DNA from: Brenneria nigrifluens DSM 30175 = ATCC 13028
GTDB lineage: Bacteria; Pseudomonadota; Gammaproteobacteria; Enterobacterales; Enterobacteriaceae
Direction: 5' to 3'
Assembly (NCBI RefSeq): GCF_005484965.1
Contig: NZ_CP034036.1
Coordinates: 2,604,001-2,668,000 of the forward strand
DNA length: 64,000 nt
Position 1 is the stretch's first letter, and every line of letters begins with the position of its first letter. Made by a program: the position numbers and the translations under genes. A model generated the notes under the pieces. It was not told where the DNA came from. It worked only from the letters and a program-made list of their open reading frames with translations, and searched no databases. Of the stretch, positions 15,565 to 23,745 are shown one piece after another.

Positions 15565-16807
15565 AAACGCCTTGCTCCATCAGTTTTCGCGCCACCTGAG
15601 AGGGGCGAACGACGCGTTGTTGCAGGCGTATCTCATCCGCCTGAGCGTCCGCCAGCCGTTGCGCTGATAGTTCGGTGTCTGTCGGCTGCGCCAGCGGCGC
15701 AAACTCGAAATCAAGCCCATCGGGCATGGTCCCCAGCGTCGAGCGGATCAATACCTCATCGATGCGCTTCAAGAATGGCCTATACTGCGACTCCTGCCCG
15801 CCGCGGATGGTGTTGTAGTAATTGTTCATGTCGCCCTGACCTGAGTCGCCCAGGCCTTTCGCCTGGACACCAAACAGGCGCGTCATGGGAATACCCGCCG
15901 CACCGGATGTCCATTCCATTAGCGCGTTGAGTATTTCCCCCAACCCGCCAAACGATAGTTGTTTACGGTCTAACTCCTCGTCCTTATCCAGAAGCGCGAG
16001 ACGATACAAGGATTTCATCATGCCGAAGATGTTGTATCGCTTTGCTATCGCATCATCCATGTCACCAGACGATAAATCGTTAGCCAAATTAGCGCGGTTG
16101 ATGACATCAATGTTCGCTTCCTGTATCAGCGAGGATATGCCGGATTTTGCCGATACCGCGTCTTTGATATCTTCCATGCAACGACGTAGCCGACTATCGT
16201 CCCACCCGGAGTTAATCATGCGCCAGCGCATCGGCAGCGGCGCGCCCGGTGCCGCAACAAAATGACTGTAATGAATTTGCTGGGTGCCGCCGGTTACCAC
16301 GTAGTAATCAGGCATCATATAATTCACCGCCAGCGGATCCGTAACGTTGAATGCCTGTCCGTTGATGAACATGCGATCCAGCACCAACAAGCGTTTAAGT
16401 GAGCCTTTTTTGATTCTTTCCATGGCCAAGGGCTCATCGAACGGTTGATCGGTAATCATCAGCACGCCAGCGCCCCCGTAAACGCCAGCCCACTTAAACG
16501 CCTCTTGCGTTATGGATTGGACGTTATAAAACTTTTCCGCTTCACGAATGGCTGTGGAGTCATCAGATGAGAACTCGCGCCACTCTCGCGTAGCGTCATC
16601 AACTGGATAATCAATAATCGCCCGCGCTATCCAGTTTTCGACGTATGCCGCTTCCAACTCCGTAAAATCCTGCATCACGCCAAACATGAACCGGTTGAAC
16701 ATGCGGCGATCGCGACCGGTTCCCATCCCTGTCATGACGTTAGCTAGGCCATCACTGGTCACGCGCAGACCGTCAGACGTTGCGCGGACGCGTAGTTTTT
16801 CGGTCAT
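15410..16807 (-). CDS. Portal protein (DUF1073 family)
   Basis: A 465-aa protein from ATG 16807. It has DUF1073 portal features: DGLANVMTGMGTGRDRRM, WIARAIIDYPVDDATREWREF, GAGVLMITD, and FGVQAKGLGDSGQGDMNNYYNTI. Twelve copies would form the portal vertex for DNA entry and exit. It lies directly after the terminase gene with 2 bp between stop and start. Confidence 0.85.
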   Translation of the reverse strand: MTEKLRVRATSDGLRVTSDGLANVMTGMGTGRDRRMFNRFMFGVMQDFTELEAAYVENWIARAIIDYPVDDATREWREFSSDDSTAIREAEKFYNVQSITQEAFKWAGVYGGAGVLMITDQPFDEPLAMERIKKGSLKRLLVLDRMFINGQAFNVTDPLAVNYMMPDYYVVTGGTQQIHYSHFVAAPGAPLPMRWRMINSGWDDSRLRRCMEDIKDAVSAKSGISSLIQEANIDVINRANLANDLSSGDMDDAIAKRYNIFGMMKSLYRLALLDKDEELDRKQLSFGGLGEILNALMEWTSGAAGIPMTRLFGVQAKGLGDSGQGDMNNYYNTIRGGQESQYRPFLKRIDEVLIRSTLGTMPDGLDFEFAPLAQPTDTELSAQRLADAQADEIRLQQRVVRPSQVARKLMEQGVYGIDESDITGLETDEKAERDGDYLFRIGEPANTTGENTSTPTGTNPPNQTE

Positions 16808-16809
16808 AG

Positions 16810-18450
16810 TTAAACCCATCCCCACCCGGCGCCAGCGCCGGAGATCAATTCGATATCAATCGCATCCATAAATGTATCCAGGATGTCATCATTTTTGTGG
16901 CTATCGTCTGCTGAGAAGTCGGCGCATTCGGCCAGCGCCGGCATAACCCAGTCGGTTTTTGCCGCTACCGTGCCATCTTCGTAATAAATCTGATCAATCC
17001 GCTGTCCGTCATCCGTCATCAACGCAGGAATGAACACCTTCCCGGTTTTCATCTGAGGGACGACATTAAGGCAACGGATCAGTTTGTTCTGGCCGGCACC
17101 GCGGGGAATTTCCAGCACAGGGATACTTTTGCGCTTTTTCAGTGTAGTAATCAGCCCTTGGCCGGCCTGCTTGTCCTCAATTCCCATGTGCCTTAATGGC
17201 GCAGGCTTTTTGCGGTTAAATGGCTTCCACTTTTCCCACAGTTCTATCGCTTTGCTCAGCAAGTCTTCCGGATCCCATTTCCCGCGCACGCTATCGATGA
17301 GATAGAGGTTGCCGTCAACACCCATCCCCACCAGAGAAAACACAGTGTAATCGTTGTAATCCTCGACCTTGCCGGAATTGGTATCCACATATACAGCGCG
17401 ATGCGTAAGCTGCGGCAGATGCGTGTAGCGCTTAAACCAATCGGTATCAATCAGATTTCCCGTCAGCGCGCGAGGCCGCTGCATATACTGAGAGAGAAAC
17501 GTGTATTCGTCGCTTTCCCAAAGGCGCATTAAATCGCCGACATATTCGTTAACCGGCCAGTAAGACCAATAACGAACGCCGCCGACAACGACGCTTTCGG
17601 TGTCTTTTACGGAAAACCAACACATCGCGCGCCAGGGTTCAGGCAAAGAGTCAATGTATTCTTCGCTAACTAGTGCAGGGATTGTGACGTGGTGGAAATC
17701 GACACCCATACCACCAGACAGCATGAATCCCGTAGCGTCTTCGGTATGCAATCTTTGCTGAATGCTGACGAATGGCGTCGGGTGGTCTTTGGATTTATCG
17801 CCACGGCGAGACCGGATAGTGTTGACCAGCATCCTGTTTGCATTATCGCGCCGTGAGGCCGAAAACATATCTTCTGGTTTATTGTAATCGTCCAGGCACA
17901 CAAATCCTGAAAAATCAGGGCCGGGATACCCGGCACGTCCACCAGTAATTTGCCCACCACTAGATCGCGAAACGGTTTGCCCGACAGATCGCCTTTTGGT
18001 ATCTATAACCTCCCATTCTTCAGCCTGATTAACACCAAAACCACAGGGCCATAATTCCTGATATTCACGGCTGGCAATGATGTCGCGCGTACGTCGGCTA
18101 TTACGCTTAACCAGAGTGTCGGCAAAAGAAATATTGAGATTACGAAATCGGCGTAATCGCTTAATTTGCACCAACGTATTGATATACGCTGGCAAATGAA
18201 CAGAGAAAAATTCTGTCTTTGTTCCACCAGGTGGAATATTTACTATGAGATTGCGAGGGCGTAGCTTTCCGTTAATTAATTCATCAATCTTGCTGGACAT
18301 CAACCGGTGGTGCCAGTTGACCATCATTCTTTCGCCCTGTAGTACCTCAAACCACAAACGCGTGAAATTCAGGAATGATTTTTCAGACTTGGATTTCAGG
18401 GCTACCCGCGCCGGGAAGTCTAAGTCTTCCCATTCCAGCAAATTAGCCAT
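16810..18450 (-). CDS. Terminase large subunit
   Basis: A 546-aa packaging ATPase/nuclease. The ATPase part has NLIVNIPPGGTKTEFF (Walker A-type loop at about residue 70) and PDFSGFVCLDDYNKPEDM (Walker B-like Asp pair). The nuclease half has AVYVDTNSGKVEDYNDYTV and the late acidic site DDILDTFMDAI, as in RNase H-fold terminases. Starts MANLLEWEDLDFPAR, 8 bp after terS. Confidence 0.9.
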   Translation of the reverse strand: MANLLEWEDLDFPARVALKSKSEKSFLNFTRLWFEVLQGERMMVNWHHRLMSSKIDELINGKLRPRNLIVNIPPGGTKTEFFSVHLPAYINTLVQIKRLRRFRNLNISFADTLVKRNSRRTRDIIASREYQELWPCGFGVNQAEEWEVIDTKRRSVGQTVSRSSGGQITGGRAGYPGPDFSGFVCLDDYNKPEDMFSASRRDNANRMLVNTIRSRRGDKSKDHPTPFVSIQQRLHTEDATGFMLSGGMGVDFHHVTIPALVSEEYIDSLPEPWRAMCWFSVKDTESVVVGGVRYWSYWPVNEYVGDLMRLWESDEYTFLSQYMQRPRALTGNLIDTDWFKRYTHLPQLTHRAVYVDTNSGKVEDYNDYTVFSLVGMGVDGNLYLIDSVRGKWDPEDLLSKAIELWEKWKPFNRKKPAPLRHMGIEDKQAGQGLITTLKKRKSIPVLEIPRGAGQNKLIRCLNVVPQMKTGKVFIPALMTDDGQRIDQIYYEDGTVAAKTDWVMPALAECADFSADDSHKNDDILDTFMDAIDIELISGAGAGWGWV

Positions 18451-18458
18451 GATAATCC

Positions 18459-19481
18459 TCAGTCTAAATCAGGTAGGTTTTTCTCCAGCGCTTGTTGTGC
18501 CTTGGCGTAGTCTTCCGGCGTGTAGTTCACCTGGTTTATCGGGCCACCATCAGCGCCGGTCAATTCCGTGCGGTTTTTTAGCATGCCCAGATGCTGGGCC
18601 ACCATCTTCAACGCGTCATCCTGATTACGAGTGATAACCTCTAAACCGAACTTACCCTCTTTGACGCCAGCGTATAATCGGCGAGCCGCGCCGCGTAAAT
18701 CACGCGTGTCATGGAAATAGGAACGACTGACGCCCATGCCATTACAGCGCGGACATTCTGGGTTCGGATCGAGTTGAGCGTCAAAACCGTAGCCGCCGTT
18801 ATCAAGCGGTTCACGTTTTTTACTTTCCAGCGCCTTTAGCCTAGCCTCCTCAAACTCTACCGCGTCCTGCCACTGGTACTGAAAACCAAATCCCCAGCAG
18901 TGGCGACAACAAAGGCGGCGCAGTTCGGTAATCTGGTTCGCATCGGCGGTTGCAATTTCCCACCACATCTTCAACACGTCATCTTGTGTGATTTGGGTGC
19001 GGCGTTCTCTCGCGTCGAGTGCGTCACGAATGGCCCGGCTAACCTTAAAATTCCTATAAAGGATCGAAGCAGCAACGTAAGCCTGTTGCCCTTCGCATTT
19101 ATACCCAGCACGCTTATACGCGGCGACTCTGTTCAGATCCTTAAGGTACTCATTCACAAAGCGAGCCTGCATGTCATTAAGCCCGTACTCATCGGGGTTT
19201 AGCATCCATTCTGCGTCAGAGTTTTCAATTTTCGGGCAACTGGAATCAATTTGATTTTTAATTTGAGGAATTGTTTTTTTTGCGCACTTTTCCTTTTGCG
19301 CAGTGCGCAATTTCTTCCGCGCAGTTTTTTGCGCAGTTTGCAAATAAGGTTTTTTGATGTATCGACGAGCGGTAGCGTAGTTCAGTCCCTGCGCTTCACA
19401 CCAATCCTTCGGTGATACGCCTGTATCGGCATGCTCGGACAGGAACCGCTGCTGAAGCTTGCCCCAGTCCGGTTTTGCCAT
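18459..19481 (-). CDS. Terminase small subunit with zinc-finger-like insert
   Basis: A 340-aa protein. Residues 1-60 are a basic helix-turn-helix-like region (CEAQGLNYATARRYIKKPYLQ). The middle LNDMQARFVNEYLKDLNRVAAYKRAGY is the Terminase_2 DNA-binding core. CCRHCWGFG and CPRCNGMG form a four-cysteine zinc-binding pair about 60 residues apart. It recognises the phage packaging site. It is the first gene of the packaging/head block. Confidence 0.85.
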   Translation of the reverse strand: MAKPDWGKLQQRFLSEHADTGVSPKDWCEAQGLNYATARRYIKKPYLQTAQKTARKKLRTAQKEKCAKKTIPQIKNQIDSSCPKIENSDAEWMLNPDEYGLNDMQARFVNEYLKDLNRVAAYKRAGYKCEGQQAYVAASILYRNFKVSRAIRDALDARERRTQITQDDVLKMWWEIATADANQITELRRLCCRHCWGFGFQYQWQDAVEFEEARLKALESKKREPLDNGGYGFDAQLDPNPECPRCNGMGVSRSYFHDTRDLRGAARRLYAGVKEGKFGLEVITRNQDDALKMVAQHLGMLKNRTELTGADGGPINQVNYTPEDYAKAQQALEKNLPDLD

Positions 19482-19664
19482 GATGATTTCCTGTATTAAA
19501 AGCCATTACGATAGGTCTACCTATGGTGATGGCAATAAAACGGTTTTGCAGCATTGTCACTCTTCACAGAGTTACGCCGCCACTTCTCGTCTGTTCCGAG
19601 CCGTCAAGATTGATCACCTCCAGGGTTAGCAATCTATTCCTTGTCGGGGGAATTTGTTATTTCT

Positions 19665-19790
19665 CTACCACTGCCAACTCAAGCTGATATGCGATAGCAG
19701 CCAGAGGACGAACTCAATAGCAGCCCATCCAACGACGGCGCACAGAATCCCCAGCAGGATAAATGCCGTATTCAAGTCACGGTCGAACAT
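19665..19790 (-). CDS. Small single-pass membrane protein in lysis cassette
   Basis: A 41-aa frame from ATG 19790 with GGAGACGGCA directly upstream, overlapping the Rz stop by 14 bp. MFDRDLNTAFILLGILCAVVG begins a hydrophobic span, and a second hydrophobic stretch is rich in Trp and Leu. It is the last gene of the lysis block before terS. It could modulate holin timing or be an unrelated membrane peptide; no family recognised. Confidence 0.6.
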   Translation of the reverse strand: MFDRDLNTAFILLGILCAVVGWAAIEFVLWLLSHISLSWQW

Positions 19791-20334
19791 TGCCGTCTCC
19801 TGTTATCGCATCATAGGCCCGTTCGCACGTCAGGCCCGCTACTCTGGCCCGGTCAGCGTACGCTGCCAGCTCTCCCGCTCTGTCGTCAGCGCGCTGGAGC
19901 ACGTCGGCGAGCAATATTGCGGTACTGGCTTTTGTCGCGCCTGTTGCGGCAGTTGCGGATATGCGGCCGGTTTCACTTGCTGCGAGTTGGCGCCTGATTG
20001 TGGCAATGGTGTCCCGCAAGCCGTTAGCAGCAGACTGAGCATTAACAGCATCAGTCTGTGCCTGTTCAATTTCACGCTGCGCATTAGTCGATATCGCATT
20101 GATCGCTTCCTGTCGGCGCCGTTCTTCATGGCGCTCATCAGATTGTCGTTTCTCCAGCGCTTTAGCGTCTGCTATGTCCCGCTGGTCCCACTTGTGTTGC
20201 CACGCAGCATTGGCATCATTCCGGCCGGCGGTATATCGCCAGTGCGAGAATCCCCAGATCAAAAAAGCCACCAGCGTTATTAGTGCCAGTGGCTTCCAGT
20301 ATTTTTTTAGTAATGCCGTAACGATTGCGCTCAT
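19777..20334 (-). CDS. Rz: Inner-membrane spanin Rz
   Basis: A 185-aa protein with one N-terminal membrane segment (WKPLALITLVAFLIWGF, about residues 13-30). A long periplasmic coiled-coil rich in Ala, Glu, Arg and Gln follows. This is the i-spanin layout; with Rz1 it fuses the two membranes at the end of lysis. The o-spanin gene is nested inside it in another frame. It overlaps the endolysin stop by 4 bp. Confidence 0.85.
   Translation of the reverse strand: MSAIVTALLKKYWKPLALITLVAFLIWGFSHWRYTAGRNDANAAWQHKWDQRDIADAKALEKRQSDERHEERRRQEAINAISTNAQREIEQAQTDAVNAQSAANGLRDTIATIRRQLAASETGRISATAATGATKASTAILLADVLQRADDRAGELAAYADRARVAGLTCERAYDAITGDGNVRP
19839..20099 (-). CDS. Rz1: Outer-membrane lipoprotein spanin Rz1, nested in Rz
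   Basis: An 86-aa frame inside Rz. ATG 20099 has AGGAAG at good spacing. MRYRLMRSVKLNRHR is a basic start, then LMLLMLSLLLTAC is a lipoprotein signal with lipobox LTAC. The mature part is Pro/Gln-rich (TPLPQSG, YPQLPQQARQKPVPQY) as expected for o-spanins, and ends shortly before Rz does. Longer upstream starts have no ribosome site. Confidence 0.8.
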   Translation of the reverse strand: MRYRLMRSVKLNRHRLMLLMLSLLLTACGTPLPQSGANSQQVKPAAYPQLPQQARQKPVPQYCSPTCSSALTTERESWQRTLTGPE

Positions 20335-20954
20335 ACCAGCACCCGCCGCGCCAAATCAAAACGCTCACGCCTGTCGGCCAGACCGTTCCGCCCGCCGTTA
20401 ATAACCAGCGTCACGCGCTCAACGTCGGCGCCATATCTCCCGAGCCGTTTTGAATTCCAGAACCAGCCCGCCGACCGCATCGCGTTGCTGTCCTCCTCCA
20501 GACGTTCCGGTGATGTGACTAAATCCAGTTTCAGCCCAGCACCGCACGTCCGGTAATTATCCAGACCTGTGATCTGAATCAGCCCGCGCCCGCGGTATCT
20601 CCAGCCGTCTCCCACGCTCTTATTCCCAAGGCGCCCGGAGTAGACCAGATTTGCTATTGCCGCCTGCCGATTCGGCGGCACAGTCGATTCACCACTCTGG
20701 CGCCCCAGCATTGCGATTTGTTCATTACTCAGACGATGCCCGAACGTCGCACGTAAACCCGGCTGGCTATAGTTGAATGACTCAAGAACGCGAGTAAATC
20801 CAGCTGACTCATGCCCGACTTGGGCGATAAATTGCGCCCGCGCCACAGCATCATCAATGTCGAACTCGTTGAATGTCGCTATCAGATGCGAAAACCAGCG
20901 CGTAGCTAACCCGGCGCTGATATTAGCCGCCTTCTGAAATTGATCTTGTGTCAT
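20331..20954 (-). CDS. Endolysin, GH19 chitinase-type lysozyme
   Basis: A 207-aa protein of the GH19 fold: FIAQVGHESAGFTRVLESFNYS carries the catalytic Glu, and WRYRGRGLIQITGLDNYR carries the conserved substrate loop. It cleaves peptidoglycan after the holin opens the inner membrane. No signal peptide or SAR segment is visible, so release depends on the holin. Confidence 0.9.
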   Translation of the reverse strand: MTQDQFQKAANISAGLATRWFSHLIATFNEFDIDDAVARAQFIAQVGHESAGFTRVLESFNYSQPGLRATFGHRLSNEQIAMLGRQSGESTVPPNRQAAIANLVYSGRLGNKSVGDGWRYRGRGLIQITGLDNYRTCGAGLKLDLVTSPERLEEDSNAMRSAGWFWNSKRLGRYGADVERVTLVINGGRNGLADRRERFDLARRVLV

Positions 20955-20959
20955 ATGAT

Positions 20960-21304
20960 TTATGCCTGCGGGTCGCCAGTCTTGTTGCCAATTGCGCGGC
21001 GGAGAATAGAACTGATGTAGTCAATGCCGAGGAAACCGATAAACACACTCCCTATCGATGCCCATGACGAATCCCAACCGAGAGCCGCCAGCCCATCATT
21101 AATGTAATAGGCCACCAGCGAACACATGGCGGCATCAAGAAGACGACGAGACCAACTATTTTGACCGACATATGCGCCGCGCAGCAGAGCCATCAGCGCC
21201 GCTGCGGCTGAATAGCCAGCCTCCTCTTTGTGGGCGGTAAACCACGCGGTAAACCACGCAATAAATTGCGCCCACAGGTCGGGGTTTTTGTCTGGCATTT
21301 TCAT
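20960..21304 (-). CDS. Lambda S-like holin with dual-start motif
   Basis: A 114-aa protein beginning MKMPDKNPDLW. Lambda S begins MKMPEK and makes an antiholin from Met1 and a holin from Met3; the same two starts occur here after a strong GGAGGTAAGG site. Three hydrophobic segments follow (GYSAAAALMALLRGA; LDAAMCSLVAYYI; SWASIGSVFIGFLGIDYIS), the class I holin layout, with a charged tail. It is the first late gene and sets lysis time. Confidence 0.9.
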   Translation of the reverse strand: MKMPDKNPDLWAQFIAWFTAWFTAHKEEAGYSAAAALMALLRGAYVGQNSWSRRLLDAAMCSLVAYYINDGLAALGWDSSWASIGSVFIGFLGIDYISSILRRAIGNKTGDPQA

Positions 21305-21348
21305 GATCCTTACCTCCCGAATGGTCGGCGCTGTGTGTGATTAACGGA

Positions 21349-21376
21349 AAAGAAAAAGCCCGCAGCAGAGGGCTTG
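21349..21376 (-). terminator. Terminator upstream of late operon (tR'-like)
   Basis: On the minus strand AAGCCC and GGGCTT form a hairpin followed by TTTTTCTTTT, just upstream of the holin. A terminator between a late promoter and the first late gene is what a Q-type antiterminator acts on in lambda. Confidence 0.7.
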
Positions 21377-21406
21377 TCAGAATTATTTTGGATTTTCCAC
21401 TCAAAG

Positions 21407-21453
21407 TATAAAGTAAAACGCTTTACATTAAGTATAAAGTGTTTTACTTTATA
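21407..21453. promoter_or_regulatory. Paired palindromic operators and promoter of plus-strand cassette
   Basis: Two 21-bp dyads with the same 5-nt centre lie 26 bp apart. Site 2 is perfect, TATAAAGT N5 ACTTTATA (21433-21453); site 1 is TATAAAGT N5 GCTTTACA (21407-21427). TTTACA (21422-21427), 17 bp, TACTTT (21445-21450) is a plausible rightward promoter overlapping both. The likely regulator is the small HTH protein encoded downstream. Confidence 0.65.
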
Positions 21454-21491
21454 TCCATTGAAGCGACACATACAACTACCGGAGATAAATC

Positions 21492-21752
21492 ATGAAAAAG
21501 TTCCTTGAAATCGTAGGTAATGCATCAACTTCTGTTGAATTAAAGGGCCGTTATATCGGGCATAACGTTAATGCTGTCGCGTATGTGGACGGTGATAACA
21601 TCACTATTCAACTTGAATCCAACGGCTCCCGCGTTCGCGGAGTTTCGGCGATAACGATGAGCAAGGAAGAGTATGAAGATTTTCGTCAACCTCAGTCGCG
21701 TAAACTGTTTGTTCGTGGTATAGAGATGTTCGGTGCAGAAGTTCGTCTGTAA
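21492..21752 (+). CDS. 86-aa protein of unknown function
   Basis: Starts MKKFLEIVGNASTSVELKG with GGAG upstream. The protein is beta-rich in pattern, without signal peptide or membrane segment, and contains a central YVDGDNITIQLESNGSRVRG. It is the first gene of the plus-strand cassette that opposes the late operon. No family recognised. Expression is probably controlled by the two palindromes just upstream. Confidence 0.65.
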   Translation: MKKFLEIVGNASTSVELKGRYIGHNVNAVAYVDGDNITIQLESNGSRVRGVSAITMSKEEYEDFRQPQSRKLFVRGIEMFGAEVRL

Positions 21753-21764
21753 GGAAAGAACAGA

Positions 21765-21926
21765 GTGACTCTGCTTGCTTTCATCGATAAATATTTTGCG
21801 GGCAATCAAGCTGAATTCGCGCGATACCTTGGCGTAAAACCGCAGCAAGTTACGCAATGGATTGATAAGGGCTTTATTGTTGTAGACGATACGCTTTACA
21901 GTCCGCGACGCAAAATATCTAAGTAA
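21765..21926 (+). CDS. Small Cro-like HTH protein
   Basis: A 53-aa frame from GTG 21765, 12 bp after the previous stop, with AAGGAAAG upstream. NQAEFARYLGVKPQQVTQWI is a helix-turn-helix (turn at GV). The tail FIVVDDTLYSPRRKISK is typical of minimal phage Cro-like proteins. It is probably the repressor of its own cassette through the palindromes at 21407-21453. Confidence 0.7.
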   Translation: MTLLAFIDKYFAGNQAEFARYLGVKPQQVTQWIDKGFIVVDDTLYSPRRKISK

Positions 21927-21976
21927 GCCTCCTCCTCACTGCCGTGCAGGCAGCTTTTCACAAATGAGGATGCTTT

Positions 21977-22867
21977 ATGAGAATCGCAAATCACATCACC
22001 CCGGCTTTAATCGGCTGGGCAAATCCTTCTTTCCGTAAGCTTTCCAGTTGGCTCGATGTGTACGAGTCAATAATCAGAGCTAAGCCGTTTGACTCAAAGA
22101 CCCTGAGCAACAAATTGACAATTCTGCGCACTATAAACCAGTTGCTCGGGAAAATTCCGGTACGCAACATAACTCCGCAGAATGCCGTATCAGTTATCGA
22201 TTTCTACATTGCACAACATAAAAATCGAACGGCACAGATAGCTCACTTTATGCTAACCGACATTTTTCGGGAAGCGGAATATAACGGCTGGGTATACAAA
22301 AACCCGGTCACGTCAGTGCTAAAACCGGAGGCTCTTGTCAGGCGAGAAAAGCTCACTCTCGACGAATGGCGAAGCATCTATAACGCCGCACTGTGTGTCT
22401 GCCCGTCCTATTTTCATCACGCCATGCGCATCGCATTAGTCACGGCGCAACGCCGGCGGGATATTTCTGATATGACTCGCGCTCAGGTGTTTGATGAGCA
22501 TCTACACATCCAGCAGCAAAAAACTGGGGCGAAGATAGCAATACCGATCACCCTTACTCTCGAAATTGCGGACATGCAACTCAGTGACGTTCTCAGTGAC
22601 TGCACGGGCAATAATCATGTGCTGTATTCCCGGAGGATATCTCCCCATTCGCTCACAACGTGGTTTCAGATTGCGCGTGATACTGCCTACGGCGCCGAGC
22701 ACTGGACGGGCTCGCCACCAACGTTTCATGAACAACGCTCATTAGCTGAACGCCTATACCGCGATCAGGGAATAGATACGCGTCGGCTACTGGGTCACAA
22801 ATACCAGCGTACAACTGATCGATATAACAACGATTATGGTAAAGAGTGGCGACGGCTGATTATCTAA
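21977..22867 (+). CDS. Second tyrosine recombinase
   Basis: A 296-aa protein with the complete tyrosine recombinase active site: Arg in VTAQRRRDIS, Lys in QQQKTG, HxxR in FHEQRSLAE, His in RLLGHKYQ and Tyr in TDRYNND. It is about 65 residues shorter than the main integrase and seems to lack an arm-type binding domain. It has no adjacent excisionase and lies among late genes on the opposite strand. It may be a module acquired with its own regulator, a resolvase, or a relic of another element; sequence looks intact. Confidence 0.85.
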   Translation: MRIANHITPALIGWANPSFRKLSSWLDVYESIIRAKPFDSKTLSNKLTILRTINQLLGKIPVRNITPQNAVSVIDFYIAQHKNRTAQIAHFMLTDIFREAEYNGWVYKNPVTSVLKPEALVRREKLTLDEWRSIYNAALCVCPSYFHHAMRIALVTAQRRRDISDMTRAQVFDEHLHIQQQKTGAKIAIPITLTLEIADMQLSDVLSDCTGNNHVLYSRRISPHSLTTWFQIARDTAYGAEHWTGSPPTFHEQRSLAERLYRDQGIDTRRLLGHKYQRTTDRYNNDYGKEWRRLII

Positions 22868-22872
22868 GTAAA

Positions 22873-22900
22873 TAAAAAACCCGCACTGATGGCGGGTTTC
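22873..22900. terminator. Bidirectional terminator between recombinase and hicB
   Basis: AACCCGC (22878-22884) pairs with GCGGGTT (22892-22898). The minus strand has a six-T tail and the plus strand a shorter one, so it can end both convergent genes. Confidence 0.75.
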
Positions 22901-22923
22901 ATATTACGCAAATAGCACAACCA

Positions 22924-23331
22924 TTACGCGGCGGCCAATTCCAGACGTTTACCCAGCGCGGATAGTGCTTTCTGTATCGTGTCAATCTTCGTCGCGTGAT
23001 GCAGATCGAGAATTCGCGTTACTTCCTGCGGCCGAGTACCGATCAACCGCGCAAGGTCAGCGTTTGATACACCCTGCTGAACCACAGCGTTCAGCAGCAG
23101 GACTTTAGCGGCTACGCTGGCCGGCACTTCCACGAACACCTCGCCAGTCGATGACGGTGTTGGGATTTCACGCCGATCCTCAAAGTAAAAGTCCAGCGCT
23201 GTAACCAGAGCATCCTGCGCCATTGTTAACGCCTCCTCCCTGGTGTCGCCGCCGGTCATGGCTTCAGGGATATCGGGGAATAGTACCGCCCACCCTGTTT
23301 CATCGCTATCGAACGTTACCGGATATTGCAT
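22924..23331 (-). CDS. hicB: HicB antitoxin
   Basis: A 135-aa protein. Residues 1-60 are the HicB fold (MQYPVTFDSDETGWAVLFPDIPEAMTGGDT, then EEALTMAQDALVTALDFYF). Residues 80-125 are a helix-turn-helix (NADLARLIGTRPQEVTRILD) for autoregulation. It neutralises the HicA RNase encoded just upstream. A GGAG site at suitable spacing precedes ATG 23331. Confidence 0.9.
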   Translation of the reverse strand: MQYPVTFDSDETGWAVLFPDIPEAMTGGDTREEALTMAQDALVTALDFYFEDRREIPTPSSTGEVFVEVPASVAAKVLLLNAVVQQGVSNADLARLIGTRPQEVTRILDLHHATKIDTIQKALSALGKRLELAAA

Positions 23332-23360
23332 ATTTATTCAGTGAATCTCCGCGAGTACCA

Positions 23361-23380
23361 GCCAGCCCCGAAGGGCTGGC
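23361..23380. repeat. Hairpin in hicA-hicB spacer
   Basis: GCCAGCCC, loop CGAA, GGGCTGGC is a perfect 8-bp stem in the 51-bp spacer of the operon. No T-run follows on the minus strand. It may tune mRNA stability or processing so that antitoxin exceeds toxin. Confidence 0.6.
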
Positions 23381-23382
23381 CT

Positions 23383-23559
23383 TTATTTCAATCCGAGTTG
23401 CTTAAGAATCGCTTTCCTAAGCGGCTCCGGTATCTCTTTACCCGGATGCCTCGGCATTATCGTCTGCCTGCCGTTGAGGAAAATTTTAAGGTGATTCGTT
23501 CCATCCCTAAATTCTGCCCCTTGAGCTGCAAGCCAACGCCTGAACTCGCTTTGCTTCAC
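23383..23559 (-). CDS. hicA: HicA toxin (mRNA interferase)
   Basis: A 58-aa protein from GTG 23559, preceded by AGGAGGAGGCA. It begins MKQSEFRRWLAAQG and contains GTNHLKIFLNGRQTIMPRHP, in which the His is the HicA catalytic residue within the small dsRBD-like fold. It cleaves mRNA in a ribosome-independent way. Toxin first, antitoxin second is the usual hicAB order. Confidence 0.9.
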   Translation of the reverse strand: MKQSEFRRWLAAQGAEFRDGTNHLKIFLNGRQTIMPRHPGKEIPEPLRKAILKQLGLK

Positions 23560-23592
23560 TGCCTCCTCCTGTCTGTTTAACCTGAGATAAGT

Positions 23593-23610
23593 ATAAACAT
23601 TTTTGTTTAT
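23593..23610. promoter_or_regulatory. Palindrome upstream of hicAB, probable operator
   Basis: ATAAACA TTTT TGTTTAT is a perfect 7-bp inverted repeat 34 bp upstream of hicA. A related half-site, ATAAACTTTTTTGCTTA, lies at 23627-23643. HicB-type antitoxins bind such dyads. Confidence 0.55.
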
Positions 23611-23644
23611 GCGTTCAAGAGGATTTATAAACTTTTTTGCTTAC

Positions 23645-23670
23645 AAAAAAACCCGCACTATGGCGGGTTT
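23645..23670 (-). terminator. Terminator after Q-like gene
   Basis: On the minus strand AACCCGC and GCGGGTT form a stem followed by seven T residues. It ends the nin/Q operon before hicAB. Confidence 0.8.
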
Positions 23671-23745
23671 CTGTAATTCTGTCGCTTCTTGATACAGCTT
23701 CGCTAAAGCGTACTACAATTATGCAATTTAAAAACTTGTTTGCAA

